Assembly: GCA_034440615.1 (NCBI GenBank)
Contig: JAOTOM010004956.1
Span: 566,692-630,691, forward strand
Origin: Ashinkailepas kermadecensis
Taxonomy: Eukaryota; Arthropoda; Thecostraca; Neolepadidae
Direction: 5' to 3'
DNA length: 64,000 bases
Shown here: in pieces, positions 21,027 through 30,780 of the stretch
Position numbering within the stretch: position 1 is the first letter of the stretch
Layout of the letters: the number at the start of each line of letters is the position of its first letter
Notes under the pieces: generated by a model
The model's input: only the letters and a program-made list of their open reading frames with translations
Database searches by the model: none
What the model was told of the DNA's origin: nothing
Position numbers and translations under genes: made by a program

Positions 21027-23161
21027 CACTGTAAAAACAAGATTAGCACCCCTTTGGTGCTATTTCAAATGTCAAATTCCAGCACCGCAGGGTTGCTTGA
21101 AGTAAGCACCTTTCCGGAATTGGCGTCACATCGCAAAATTTCAAGTGCTAAACATAAGCATGGTGCTTATATCTAGCACCTCTTTATTCGGCTATATTTA
21201 GTAGCATGGTACTTGAAATGAGCACCCATGGGGTGCGTGCTCTTTAGCACCCCCAGGGTGCCCGTTTTTTCTCACGCCAAAAACCAGCACCTCCTGGGTA
21301 CGGTTCGCCTATGGTACTAGCATATTTAGCACCCATTGGGTGCTAAACATGCTTTTATCATGGACAACTTAAATGATAATAGTACCAAATAAACCAATGA
21401 CACTTTACCAAATAACCCCGACAATTTATTATGCTTTTATGCAACCTCCACATTTATCACAGTTCAGACTTACATGGCACAGTGCCAAGCATGAACAAAT
21501 GTTGATTTAAAGAACAGATCCACTGACTTCATGGCTGCTTAATTAAAAACAAATAAAATCCATAATAATGTTATACAATCATAACGTGTTAAAAAATAAA
21601 AAGAGCCCCAGCAACCCATCTCGGTTAGGCCTATAAAATTATCTGGTAGCAACAATTGGTGGTGATAATCCAGGCTCTCCTATGTCCAGGACAATCCAGG
21701 ATAATATATCCTTTCCTTTAGCTAATACATTCTGAGCAGCACAATAAACCACCCAAAAGCCATTGTTTGGGAAATTATTTTTTTGCCCACCGAATAGGCT
21801 GCAACTGGCATAGCCCAATCAGCTTTTCGGGGTCCATAGATGAATAATGATGCAAATAATATATTTTAGCTTGTTTGTGTCATGGCAATAACGCATATGC
21901 CTTGCTAAGCATACCAGGTATGATGTGTTGTCAAGCTCAGGTATGTTAGTGATTGTAGCTTGAGGTTGGATCAACTGCGTAAGTCATCCAGCGTTCGTAA
22001 GTTCAGGGGTGTAGGCAGCGAGGTTCGCAAGATGCTGACATAATCATATTGATACCAGGGATGTGGAAAAGCATTTGCTGTGAAGACACACCCACCTTGT
22101 GCTATGACAGGCATGTGATTCTGGATCCAGAAGTTCTCTTCATCCCAGAGAGACTTCTCTTCTTCGCTTCAATCTTGCCGCACGTCTGCACCGATCGGCA
22201 CCCCATCGAATCTCAAACAAAAATGGCCGAATGTTCGCGCGTTTTTTTCGTTAAACAGCGTTAAGGTGCTAACATTCCCGCCATTTTTCTACCCTGCTTA
22301 TTTTAACTACCCAACTGCTAACTGTAAGCAGCCATAGAGTGCTCAAACTCCCGCCAAAAAGCACGGATCGTAACCACTGGCGGATCTAGCCCACCGGTTT
22401 GGGGGGGGGGGGGCAACTTTCGGTTTTCGGCGTCAGCCCCCATCCCCCTCCCCCAGTGTCGTACTCAGGAATTGCATCAGGGGAGGGGTCGAAGGGATTT
22501 GGAGGGTGTTCATTCTCCCACTACTTTTGGTTAAAAGCATCGGATTTCTATCACTATTTGTCAAAGAGGCCCATTTTTTTACAATAATAATTAATGACAA
22601 CATAATTTCCGGTGTAGGGGCCCAAGTCTACCTCCACCGCTTCTAAGTTACGGGATTTTTGCTCTTGTTTACCGAAACGTTCACGTTCACGTTCAACGTC
22701 TTGTACCACGTCAACATAAAATACCTTTAAAATTGGAGTTTCTTTCATCCAGACGATATTTTTTAACCTCAGCAAAGGTTACTGCATTTTAATTCAGTTT
22801 ACTTCTGTTGGTTTCGGGGGGACCAAAAGACACTATGGGCCCCCCTCTTAAGCACTTCGGGGGGCCATGGCCGGAATGGGCCCTCCCTGGATCCGCCAGT
22901 GACCGTAACGGTGCTAGACATAAGCAGTTGCATTATTCTTGACTACTTGGCACAACACTCATGGCTGCTAAGATCAAGCATACTCATTCTTGCCGTCTAG
23001 CATCTGCAGGCTAGAATTAGTCCCCTCCAGCCGAATAGTACATATGGTGCTTGTTGCTAGCATCCTTATGCTTGTTACTAGCATCCTTAGATAAAAGTAT
23101 TGTTTGAAGCAGTCACTTAGCATGCAATTAGCCGCAAAAGTGCTAATCATTTTTTACAGTG
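21027..23161. mobile_element. TIR DNA transposon inserted in the LINE (TA TSD)
   Basis: Begins CACTGTAAAAAC and ends TTTTTTACAGTG; the inverted ends extend with gaps to GATTAGCAC. TA flanks both sides (21025-21026, 23162-23163). Deleting the element plus one TA restores the LINE reading SLTSLVCKVPE. No transposase frame is visible, so it is non-autonomous. Both ends carry many GCACC/GGTGC motifs (about 21047-21350 and 22260-22340). The TA target and TIR suggest an IS630/Tc1 or Harbinger/ISL2EU-type relative; the family is unassigned. Confidence 0.88.
22375..22901. mobile_element. hAT-like MITE nested in the TIR element
   Basis: 527 bp with 15-bp inverted ends, CACTGGCGGATCTAG and CTGGATCCGCCAGTG. 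It is flanked by 8-bp repeats ATCGTAAC (22367-22374) and ACCGTAAC (22902-22909), one mismatch. 8-bp duplications are typical of hAT transposition. It contains G and C runs just inside each end and no transposase. Confidence 0.88.
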
Positions 23162-24460
23162 TAGTCTGCAAGGTACCCGAATCAATTATCAAGGATAGAA
23201 TAGTTAGTTTTCTGGAAGGAAACAGATTGATTCAAGATACTCAACATGGGTTTAGAAAAGGGCGATCGTGTCTCACAAATTTCTTGGACTTTTTGAATTT
23301 TGCTACAGAGAAATTTGATCAGGGAAATCAGGTTGATGTAGCATATCTTGACTTTAGTAAGGCCTTTGACAAGGTACCCCATACACGGTTAATGATGCAG
23401 CTTCAGGTCCATGGTATTGCAGGTAGCATCCTGAAATGGATAGAGTTGTGGCTTTCAGATAGACAGCAGAGAGTGATGCTAAATGGTACAAAGTCATCAT
23501 GGCAAAATGTTCTTAGTGGAGTCCCCCAGGGGTCGGTACTGGGGCCACTATTGTTCATTATATATGTGAATAGCATTGAATGTGACGTAAGCAGTAACGT
23601 TTTGAAATTTGCGAATGATTTGAAGATCTTTAGGGCAATAACAGGGCACAATGAGCAGGTTTTGCTGCAGAAAGACTTAGACGAGCTAGTAGTGAAGTGG
23701 TCCGAAAAATGGCAAATGAAGTTTAATTTTGATAAGTGCAAAGTCATGCATGTAGGTAGGCAGCATATGAAGGCTCCATACTTGATGGGTGGCCAAGTAC
23801 TATCTGTGACTCAGCGGGAGAAGGACTTAGGTGTTATTTTGAACACAAAATTGTGGGCATCAGAACAGACCAAAGAGCCAGGAAGAAGGCACTAAGAATG
23901 CTTGGGGCAATACAGAGGAATGTGTCATACAAAAGTGAGGGCATCAGGAAGCTTTACTGTGCATATGTCAGGCCACATTTGGAATACTGTGTCCAAGCTT
24001 GGTCCCCTAGTTATGAGAAAGATTGTTGGCTTTTAGAGAGAGTACAAAAGAGGGCAACAAAAATGGTTAATGGTATAGGCAACCTAGCATATGAGGAAAG
24101 ACTGAGGAAATTTAATATGTTCTCACTTAGATATAGAAGGCTGAGAGGAGATCTCATCGAGGTTTTTAAATTTGTTCATGGTCAGGAACAGTGATATCTC
24201 AGGGAAATGTTTGAATCTAACAGAAATGATGCAATTAGAGGTCATCAATTCAAAATTAAAGTTAATCACAGCAGGACAAGGTTAAGACAGTCTTTCTTCA
24301 CCAACAGGGTAGTAGAACACTGGAACCAGCTGCCAGGAACCATTGTCAGTAGCAACACACTGAACATCTTTAAAAACGGCATAGACAATCATTATAAGAA
24401 TAAGGGGATTGTTTTTCTGTATTCCAGGGAGGGTTGATCGACAGGGAGGAGTTGGGAGTT

Positions 24461-24840
24461 GGGAGGAGTTTGCAATTGTTGAGTGTGTTATGCAATAGCA
24501 AGTGTGTCTCTTATTAAGTCTAAACGCTTTATAACTTTATATAGGGTGTACCTAGCAGTGGATTCAGCACCTTCCTTCGGGATGTGATACTGATGAGATT
24601 GTCTATGGTAGCACAATGGGTATGATGGGAGGAGTTTGTAATTGTTGAGTGTACTATGCAATAGCAAGTGAGTCTCTTATTAAGTCTGAACGCTTTATGA
24701 ATTTGTGTGGGATGTGCCTAGCAGTGGATTCGGCACCTTCCTTTGGGATGTGATGCTGATGAGATTGTCTATGGTGGCACGATGGGTATGATGGGAGGAG
24801 CTTGTGATTGTTAAGGGTGTTATGCGGTAGCAAGTGAGTG
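24461..24840 (+). repeat. 166-bp tandem repeat in the LINE 3' UTR
   Basis: GGGAGGAGTT starts units at 24461, 24627 and 24793 (partial). They share ATGCAATAGCAAGTG, CTCTTATTAAGTCT and AGATTGTCTATGGT. Confidence 0.93.
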
Positions 24841-25006
24841 GTGCTAGATAGGCTGGGATATATAGCTTCCTAGGAACTTGGGATAAGGGATTGATTGGGG
24901 TGGGAGTATGTACATTTCTAGTACCTTTTCTAGATAGGCTTAACCCAGATGGGCCCCTGTGGCTCTTATTAAGCCTTAATACTTTATGACTTTATGACTT
25001 TATGAC

Positions 25007-25469
25007 CTAATAGTTCTGTCCAACTTTAATCTCCCATGAATTTCAGCGCGTACATTGTATCAGCTCATATCGAATTATATTTAAATGTTCCTGGTTGAAA
25101 TATTCCGTTTCATTGGTTCGGTTTGATATTTGGTGACCACACGCTGAACATGTAGGTATGTCACAGTTAGCCTTTCCCCGGAAATGCTTCACATCAGGTA
25201 TCTAGCAACAAATTAGTCACCATTGGTACCATTTTGGATTTGAAGAACATAAATGGTCGCGATTTTTGCCGTACACAAGGTTCGATGGTAAAGCCTAGGG
25301 GGAAATAATCCCTAGGTGAAAAACAAAATTGATCATGCCTCTTCACTCCCTATTAGTGGTTGCTTCAGGCACGTTTTTATGATTTCTGGATTTGGTTAGG
25401 GGCATAGGTTTTTAAAAAAATGTAAATTGTGAGGAGGCAAATACCCCCTTTATGTTAGCTTCGCTCCCC
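25007..25469. other. No gene seen; duplicated 55-bp segment
   Basis: A segment with TTCATTGGTT and TTGGTGACCACACG at about 25098-25152 has a diverged copy at about 25647-25702. Nothing else recognised. Confidence 0.5.
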
Positions 25470-25575
25470 AATGATTTCAACTTATAACATGAGACCCTAT
25501 TGAATGTGTCCCCTCCAAATCCAAGTGGGCCGACCCGTTGACATCATGCATGGTGACCTCTCTAATGATTTTCAG
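25470..25575 (+). repeat. Interspersed repeat family 1, copy 4
   Basis: AATGATTTCAACTTATAACA, then CCAAGTGGGCCGACCCGTTG, then CTCTAATGATTTTCAG. It is the best preserved copy. Confidence 0.8.
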
Positions 25576-25859
25576 AAAACAACCTCCCTGATCAGGGGTG
25601 TCAGGTTTTCCTATACAGAACAGACTGATGTATATTAAGGTACTACTGATGAAAATATTATACTTCATTGGTTATGTTTCATATTCGGTGACCACACGGC
25701 GAAATCTGTAGGTCTCAGCTAAGGAACCATTTATGTTTTCAGCTGTTTTGTGCTTGCTGTCATCGGCCAATTTGTGAAAGGTGCCAAAAATTTCCGCCGA
25801 TGTGATTTCCGCCGATGGGCTTCTGTGGCGGCTCTGATGCCGCTGCTTCGGATGGTTTC

Positions 25860-25990
25860 GATTGTTTTTGCTCTGGTTTTCTGAAATGGTGACAAAGATG
25901 CTGTTGCATTCTACGATGGGTAGTATGATTGATTTGTAGAGTCGTAGTAGTGTTTTCTTGTCTCCGTCCCAATCGGTGTCTGTCGGCTGG
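25860..25990 (-). mobile_element. LINE RT C-terminal fragment
   Basis: The minus strand reads KKTLLRLYKSIILPIVECNS, matching the RLYKALVRPILEYGS-type region after the RT domain of non-LTR elements. A short remnant just upstream of the lectin block. Confidence 0.65.
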
Positions 25991-26268
25991 CCTTCCTTTA
26001 CCGACGTTAAAGCGCGTCGAGCGAAGGTCGGGGAAACCGACGGGGGTGTTATGCCAGCGGTCACGGCAACTGTCCATAAACCATGACGACCGTGGCAGCC
26101 GTCGGCACGTTGTGTGCGAGCAGCCACGAAAGCCACTTAGTTCGACGACAGGCTGCCGGACACAGACGGTCAGTACGCGTCGGGCCGCCGGTACGGACCT
26201 CCAAGGCAGCCGCGCCAGCCAGGGACACAGCCGCGCTAGCCACCAAGGGAGCCTAACCGGTCATCAAG

Positions 26269-26990
26269 ATGACTTTGTCTGTTGCAATGGCAGTGATATG
26301 GCCGATAGCCATGGTGACCTGGTGTGGGGCAGCGCTGGTGTGGAGTGACGCTGTGCCGACCAACACCACGTACGTCGGCAGGTCGGACGTGCTCTCCAGT
26401 AGCCGGTCGTTTGAGAGGGACATGCCCTCGCGCGTCATGTGCGCCGGTCTCTGCGACCGCCACGCACTTGACTGCGACGGCTTCACCTACGTCAACGGCT
26501 CCTGCCGGCTCTTCCTCGGGACCTGCACCACGCAAACGCTCAACAGCACCTCCGAGGCGGGCAGCCACGTGCGGTCTCCCCTGCCAAAGCGGGGCCCATG
26601 TCCGGATGACTGGCTCGGAGTCGAAGACTACTGCTACGTCTACAAGACCGCCCGTGTCAACTGGCACGAGGCCAAGCAGCGGTGCGCTGACCTGCAGCCG
26701 GGAGGCCGGCTCGCCGTCATCCCCAACATCGACGTCAGGAGGGCATCGTGATCGACCAGTATGCCTGGATCGACGTGTCGGACGAGGTCAGCGAAGGCTC
26801 CTACCAGACTTCGGACGGCTCTGCAGCGTGGTTGACCTGGGCTTCTCGGCAGCCTAACGACAAGTCTCACATAGAGAACTGCATAGGAATGCGTTCGAGT
26901 GGACTAATGTGGGATCGACCCTGCTCAAGCAATTATGGCTTCATATGTGGCGTTCCACACACAACCTGCTGGCCGGAGCCGTCGGCCTAG
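26269..26990 (+). pseudogene. Secreted PAN + C-type lectin gene, frameshifted
   Basis: Near twin of the intact gene at 49363. Signal peptide MTLSVAMAVIWPIAMVTWCG; PAN domain with CAGLCDRHALDCDGFTYVNG; a lectin domain from CPDDWLGVEDYCYVY to FICGV. After NIDV the sequence is a net 13 bp shorter than the twin, so the first frame hits TGA at 26749. The rest (WIDVSDEVSEGSYQTSDGSA to WPEPSA) is in another frame. The C-terminal half retains the CTLD cysteines ENC, RPC and FIC, so the break appears recent. An unannotated intron could rescue it, but the twin is continuous here. Confidence 0.8.
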
Positions 26991-26999
26991 TGAGCAGCG

Positions 27000-28100
27000 T
27001 AGCTGTGTGTAACCGCGCGGTCGTGGGTTGAAATACCGCCACACGCGTGATATTTCGGTTTTTCGCGACCCTCCGGCGTGCTTGATGCTAGATTGCCCAA
27101 ACAGTGACACGCATGACAAAGAACGGCATGTGCTCCTTGTCTCCTCCCCAGCAGCCTGCTCACTGACCCTCCCAGTTGTCAATATCGCGATTTTCCCGAC
27201 CACCTGCATCTGCTACAGTCGTATCAACAAACGGTGTCATGAAGGCAAAGTCGACACGCACATTATTGCACAATGCCTCCGAGTATGCAGCAGCTAAACG
27301 ATTTTGAAACAAATGTAGCACTGAACATGGATCTGCACTCCGCTGTCCATTCTTTTAGCGGGTGTCTGCGCAAGCCTGAAGCCCGTTGGGAATCCACGAA
27401 GCTTAACATATAACCTGATGGGAAAGCACCCCTGACGGTGGCCTGCTGTTATCAATCGATAAGCACCCCTGACAATGTATCCGCTTCTCCACCAATCCGC
27501 TGTCCTGCATAGCATGGGTCCCCGTTCGTAGGACCGTCATATCGACGGTGACGGTGGTGAATGCGATGCGTGTTGTGCAGACACGCATCAATGCATCTCC
27601 TAACCCGCTACTCTGTATCGCCTGTTCTTTCCGACATGCGAGTGCGCATCGGGGCCGACTTGCGTGTTGCTTGGTGTTCTGCGGAGCTGCGCTGTACCTT
27701 ATCGTCGGCCTCATGGGCCTGCCTGAGGCTGGATATCTCTCAACATACCACGGGTGTCCAGATCCCAAAATGTTCAGATTCAATATGGAACATGACCAAT
27801 GGCAGAAAACAACCCTTCGAGTTAAACACCACGAGGTCGGACCATGAGTTTGCTACGCTGCTCTTCTGGAAAAAGGCATCGAGCTGGTTCTCCCCCAGTC
27901 CTCTCGAACCATGACCGCCCGGTTGATGGCCGGTTTACTGCATGCAATATACATGCCTGGAACGCAATGCATACAATATGCATGCCTTTTCTGAAGTATT
28001 TGTATCTGAGCACCATAATGATGCTTTAATTTGGAGAGGTACATTTGTTTTTACCGTCGCATGCCTTCTCTTGCACTATCTGACGACGCCAAATTATACC
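27000..28100. other. Downstream part of duplicated block, no gene named
   Basis: Well conserved in copy 2 (50200-51260). Several frames are open in both copies (for example FRFNMEHDQWQK near 27770 on plus, PRPTIRYSAAPQNTKQHAS-like on minus), but each is interrupted in one copy. It may be the 3' UTR or a decayed neighbour. Confidence 0.4.
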
Positions 28101-28108
28101 AGATCTTT

Positions 28109-28444
28109 TCATATCTGGGCAAGCAATGAAACAATACTTGATTTCCGATTCTGATTCGTCATAGACTCGTCTGGTTGGTATCCATATTTCGTTCCTGTGA
28201 CAAATGAGTACTTAGCATGTAGTTCACCTGCTTGAATTCCGTAATATACTTGGGGAGCAATGTTTGTCGACATGATCTGACCAGGAAGTGGAATGTGCAA
28301 CGCCTGAAGCCATGTTCCCTTGGTGCTGACAAGGACGTTGTACGCTTCATTGCGTTGCGAGTTCTGTTTCAATAAATCGTTTCTGCCAAGTTCGATGGTT
28401 TTACTATGGTGTTTTGGGCGTGAAGTTTCATTCGATATGCCCAA
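28109..28444 (-). CDS. Unrecognised minus-strand open frame kept in both copies
   Basis: 111 codons, starting MGISNETSRPKHHSKTIELG and including YNVLVSTKGTWLQALHIPL and GELHAKYSFVTGTKYGYQ. The paralogous frame at 51307-51627 is open for 106 codons with about a dozen or more substitutions and no indel. That hints at an exon or recently functional gene, but a duplicate this similar could keep a frame by chance. No family recognised. Confidence 0.3.
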   Translation of the reverse strand: MGISNETSRPKHHSKTIELGRNDLLKQNSQRNEAYNVLVSTKGTWLQALHIPLPGQIMSTNIAPQVYYGIQAGELHAKYSFVTGTKYGYQPDESMTNQNRKSSIVSLLAQI

Positions 28445-28804
28445 TTGGGGGACAAGACATGACGTACCATGTCAGAACGATGAACTGGAACATACATGCA
28501 TTATATTTCAAAAGAAGACGGAAGACAGAGTTGTGTTTATTTAACCATTCACAAGTTCAAACCTGCGACATAGGCATCGGAAAATACGCCAATGTTCTGA
28601 TACTAAGGGAATTCAGTCCACTTTAGGGTATAGGTGGGTTCTGGGTACGTAAGAGCGTCTTGGTACTGGACGAATGTTAATAAATTCAAGATAGCATGAG
28701 GAAGTTTTGCTTTCAGAACAAAACGATCCTTTTACGTTTATTCTCGTCCGTGCTATACGTTGCTTGTGTCCGGGCAGCTTGTCTGCGTACTGGTGATTAC
28801 ACAC

Positions 28805-28806
<2 letters not shown>

Positions 28807-28858
<52 letters not shown>

Positions 28859-29040
28859 TTATACTCGCCCGTGCTTTAATTTGTATCCGGGCAGCTTGTC
28901 TCACACAGATGATTATTTTATTTCAATGCCCACACACGCACCGCCCCCCCCCCCTCCACACACACATCCACTCACTCACATGTACCCCCACCCCCCACCC
29001 CTCCCACGTAAACATATGTGTGTGTGTGTGCACACCTTCT
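28807..29040. repeat. (TA)n, CA-rich and GT microsatellites
   Basis: A TA tract at 28807-28858, C- and CA-rich sequence at 28930-29000, and a short GT tract at 29017-29031. Confidence 0.95.
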
Positions 29041-29094
29041 CACATAAATATCAAAACGTAAGAGCGAAATATCGGTGATAGTGGAACCAGTGAC

Positions 29095-29645
29095 GTAGCC
29101 AAGGGGGCGTGAACGAAGGGGACAGCCTCCTCCTGGAGCGTCGGAGGGGACCCTCCAAGCTACCGCCTTGAGGAATCTGCAAGGGCCCCTTGACCAGCGA
29201 AAGGGGCCCCGGGCTGACAGAAAGGGTCCTGGGCCGACGAAGGGGACCCCGAGTCGACGGACCGAGTCAACGGAGAATGCCTTAGGGAAGATGCTGATGG
29301 ACGCCCTTGGCTGGGCTAAAGTGAAGGGCTTCTAGATCGACGGAGGGATCCCGGATCACTTGAAGGACCCTCTGACTGACGGAGAGGGCCCAGAGCCAAT
29401 ACGAAGGGACCCTGAGCTGACGGCTGGGCCGAAATCGACGAAAAGCCACTTACCTGATGGAGAGGGGACAAGCATTTCAAAAGGGGGCGCAGTTTGACTC
29501 TGAGTCGGCTTTGTCTCACGATGATGTAGAGAGGCTCAGAGCTGACAGCGGCCCTCAATCCGAGAAAGAGGCCCCGAGTTAAGGGGGACGATCCAGGCCG
29601 AAATGGAATGGTTCCCGGTGCTACGGAAAGGGCCTCTGAGACTAT
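29095..29645. repeat. Degenerate GGGCCCCGAGCTGACGG-like tandem tract, copy 1
   Basis: Short, poorly conserved units of about 20-30 bp (AAAGGGGCCCCGGGCTGACA, AAGGGGACCCCGAGTCGACG and so on) after a TAGCCAAGGGGGCG start. The paralogue is at 52725-53290. Confidence 0.6.
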
Positions 29646-29660
29646 GGGTGGGTGCCATTG

Positions 29661-30405
29661 GGGCTTCAAAAAGGGCTTCAAAATAGTCGGGATAATCCGG
29701 GCCACCTCCTTGGAAAATTCTTGGCTGCGTTCCTGTCCTGGCCACAGTTTGAATTTTACCAACTGGTACAATTGTTCGAATTGTCTTTAAACAAATCACG
29801 TGACAAAGAGTTAATCGAGCAATGCCACACCAACTTTGAAGTTGATGTGGCCATGGCCCTACCTGTCATACCGCATTCTCCACCCATGCCTACCCTTGTT
29901 AACTGGATAAATAATTTTATCGATGTTCACTCGGTTTTATATGCGTTGAAATAATTCCTATCACGTGGTAATGCTTTCGGCAATGGCATCAGCGGTAAGC
30001 TGACCAAGTTGCAACCTTGTCGAATGCTTCAGCTCTTCTTTACATTGACAATGGGAACAAAATATTTCGAGGTTGTCGTTTTAGTCTATGTCTTGTTAAT
30101 CTGATGTTATTTGTTTTTTCTGATACCCACTGATCTTCATATGCATTAAGGCGTTCCCTGTTACATGGTAGTGGTTTTGTAGTTGTAATGTTTGGACTTA
30201 TCTGGGCAATTGGCAATATTGTTGCAAAGTTTAACTCTGTTTGATGACAATGCATACCTGTGAATATATTGTATTGCAAGTTGGATTCGAATGTTTTCTT
30301 TTTTATTGAGCTGTACAAGGATTCGGCCACGGTGATTCCCTGACCGATTAATACCTGGATTACGTAGTAGAAGTACCTGGTTAATTAATTAAAACAAGAC
30401 ACATT
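29661..30405. other. No feature recognised
   Basis: AT-richer sequence with random open frames only. Confidence 0.4.
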
Positions 30406-30409
30406 ACTA

Positions 30410-30780
30410 CTTCATCTCATGCACAGCCGACTTATACACTGACATGGAGCGGCAGCCCGAGGCGACCGGAGGCAGCTGTTTGCAAGAGGTAGCAGTCGTG
30501 AACCTAAATCTCTTCTGCGTGCATGCTACCCGCCGTCTCGGCAGCACAAGGGCGCTGGCCACCTCAGAGCGGGCTCGCAACAGTTCACGTAGAGCCTGAG
30601 GGCCGTAGCCACTATGGAGCATCGTAAATTCTTCGATGACATCCTGCCTCTCCACCAAGCGCTGGAATCTGCGGCACCTCCGGGACTGAAAAGCCGGACC
30701 GATGTGTGCCCAACGACGTGTTCCCGTGACAATCCTGGCTGCGAAGTTCATACGTTTTTTGTACTCTGTAGCTGACCCTC
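30410..30780 (-). mobile_element. LINE C-terminal fragment (Jockey/CR1-like)
   Basis: The minus strand reads RMNFAARIVTGTRRWAHIGP, FQRLVERQDVIEEF, GYGPQALRELLRARSEVAS and KRFRFTTATSCKQLPP. These are the standard C-terminal motifs after the RT of many non-LTR elements (rRR..H..P..., FR.A....WN.LP). Only this end is present. Its family differs from the elements at 20626 and 55006. Confidence 0.85.

Larger units (their letters stand above)
20626..25006 (+). mobile_element. CR1/Jockey-like LINE, 5'-truncated and broken
   Basis: Encodes a reverse transcriptase for target-primed insertion. In order: KIKPTRQQDPIEF; then a +1 shift to ANVVPIFKEKGERGKVENYR; an interruption by a DNA element at 21027-23161; HGFRKGRSCLTNFLDFL; YLDFSKAFDKVPHTRL; LSGVPQGSVLGPLLF; FANDLKIF; and, after another frameshift near 23880, YVRPHLEYCVQAWSPSYEKD. 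The catalytic FADD box reads FAND, so one metal-binding Asp is lost. No endonuclease domain is seen (5' truncation). The 3' UTR holds 166-bp repeats and ends in TTTATGAC units near 25006, a typical LINE microsatellite tail. Confidence 0.9.
25960..29660. repeat. Duplicated block, copy 1
   Basis: Similar over most of its length to 49015-53300, from CAATCGGTGTCTGTCGGCTG through the lectin gene and its downstream sequence to the degenerate GGGCCC tract. Copy 2 carries three insertions relative to this copy: 50098-50200, 51678-51818 and about 52257-52505. Confidence 0.85.

Noticed and set aside
27403..27783. 126-codon minus-strand gene in the duplicated block
   Set aside because: The start regions differ between the copies and no domain is recognisable; the overlapping plus frames are equally open.
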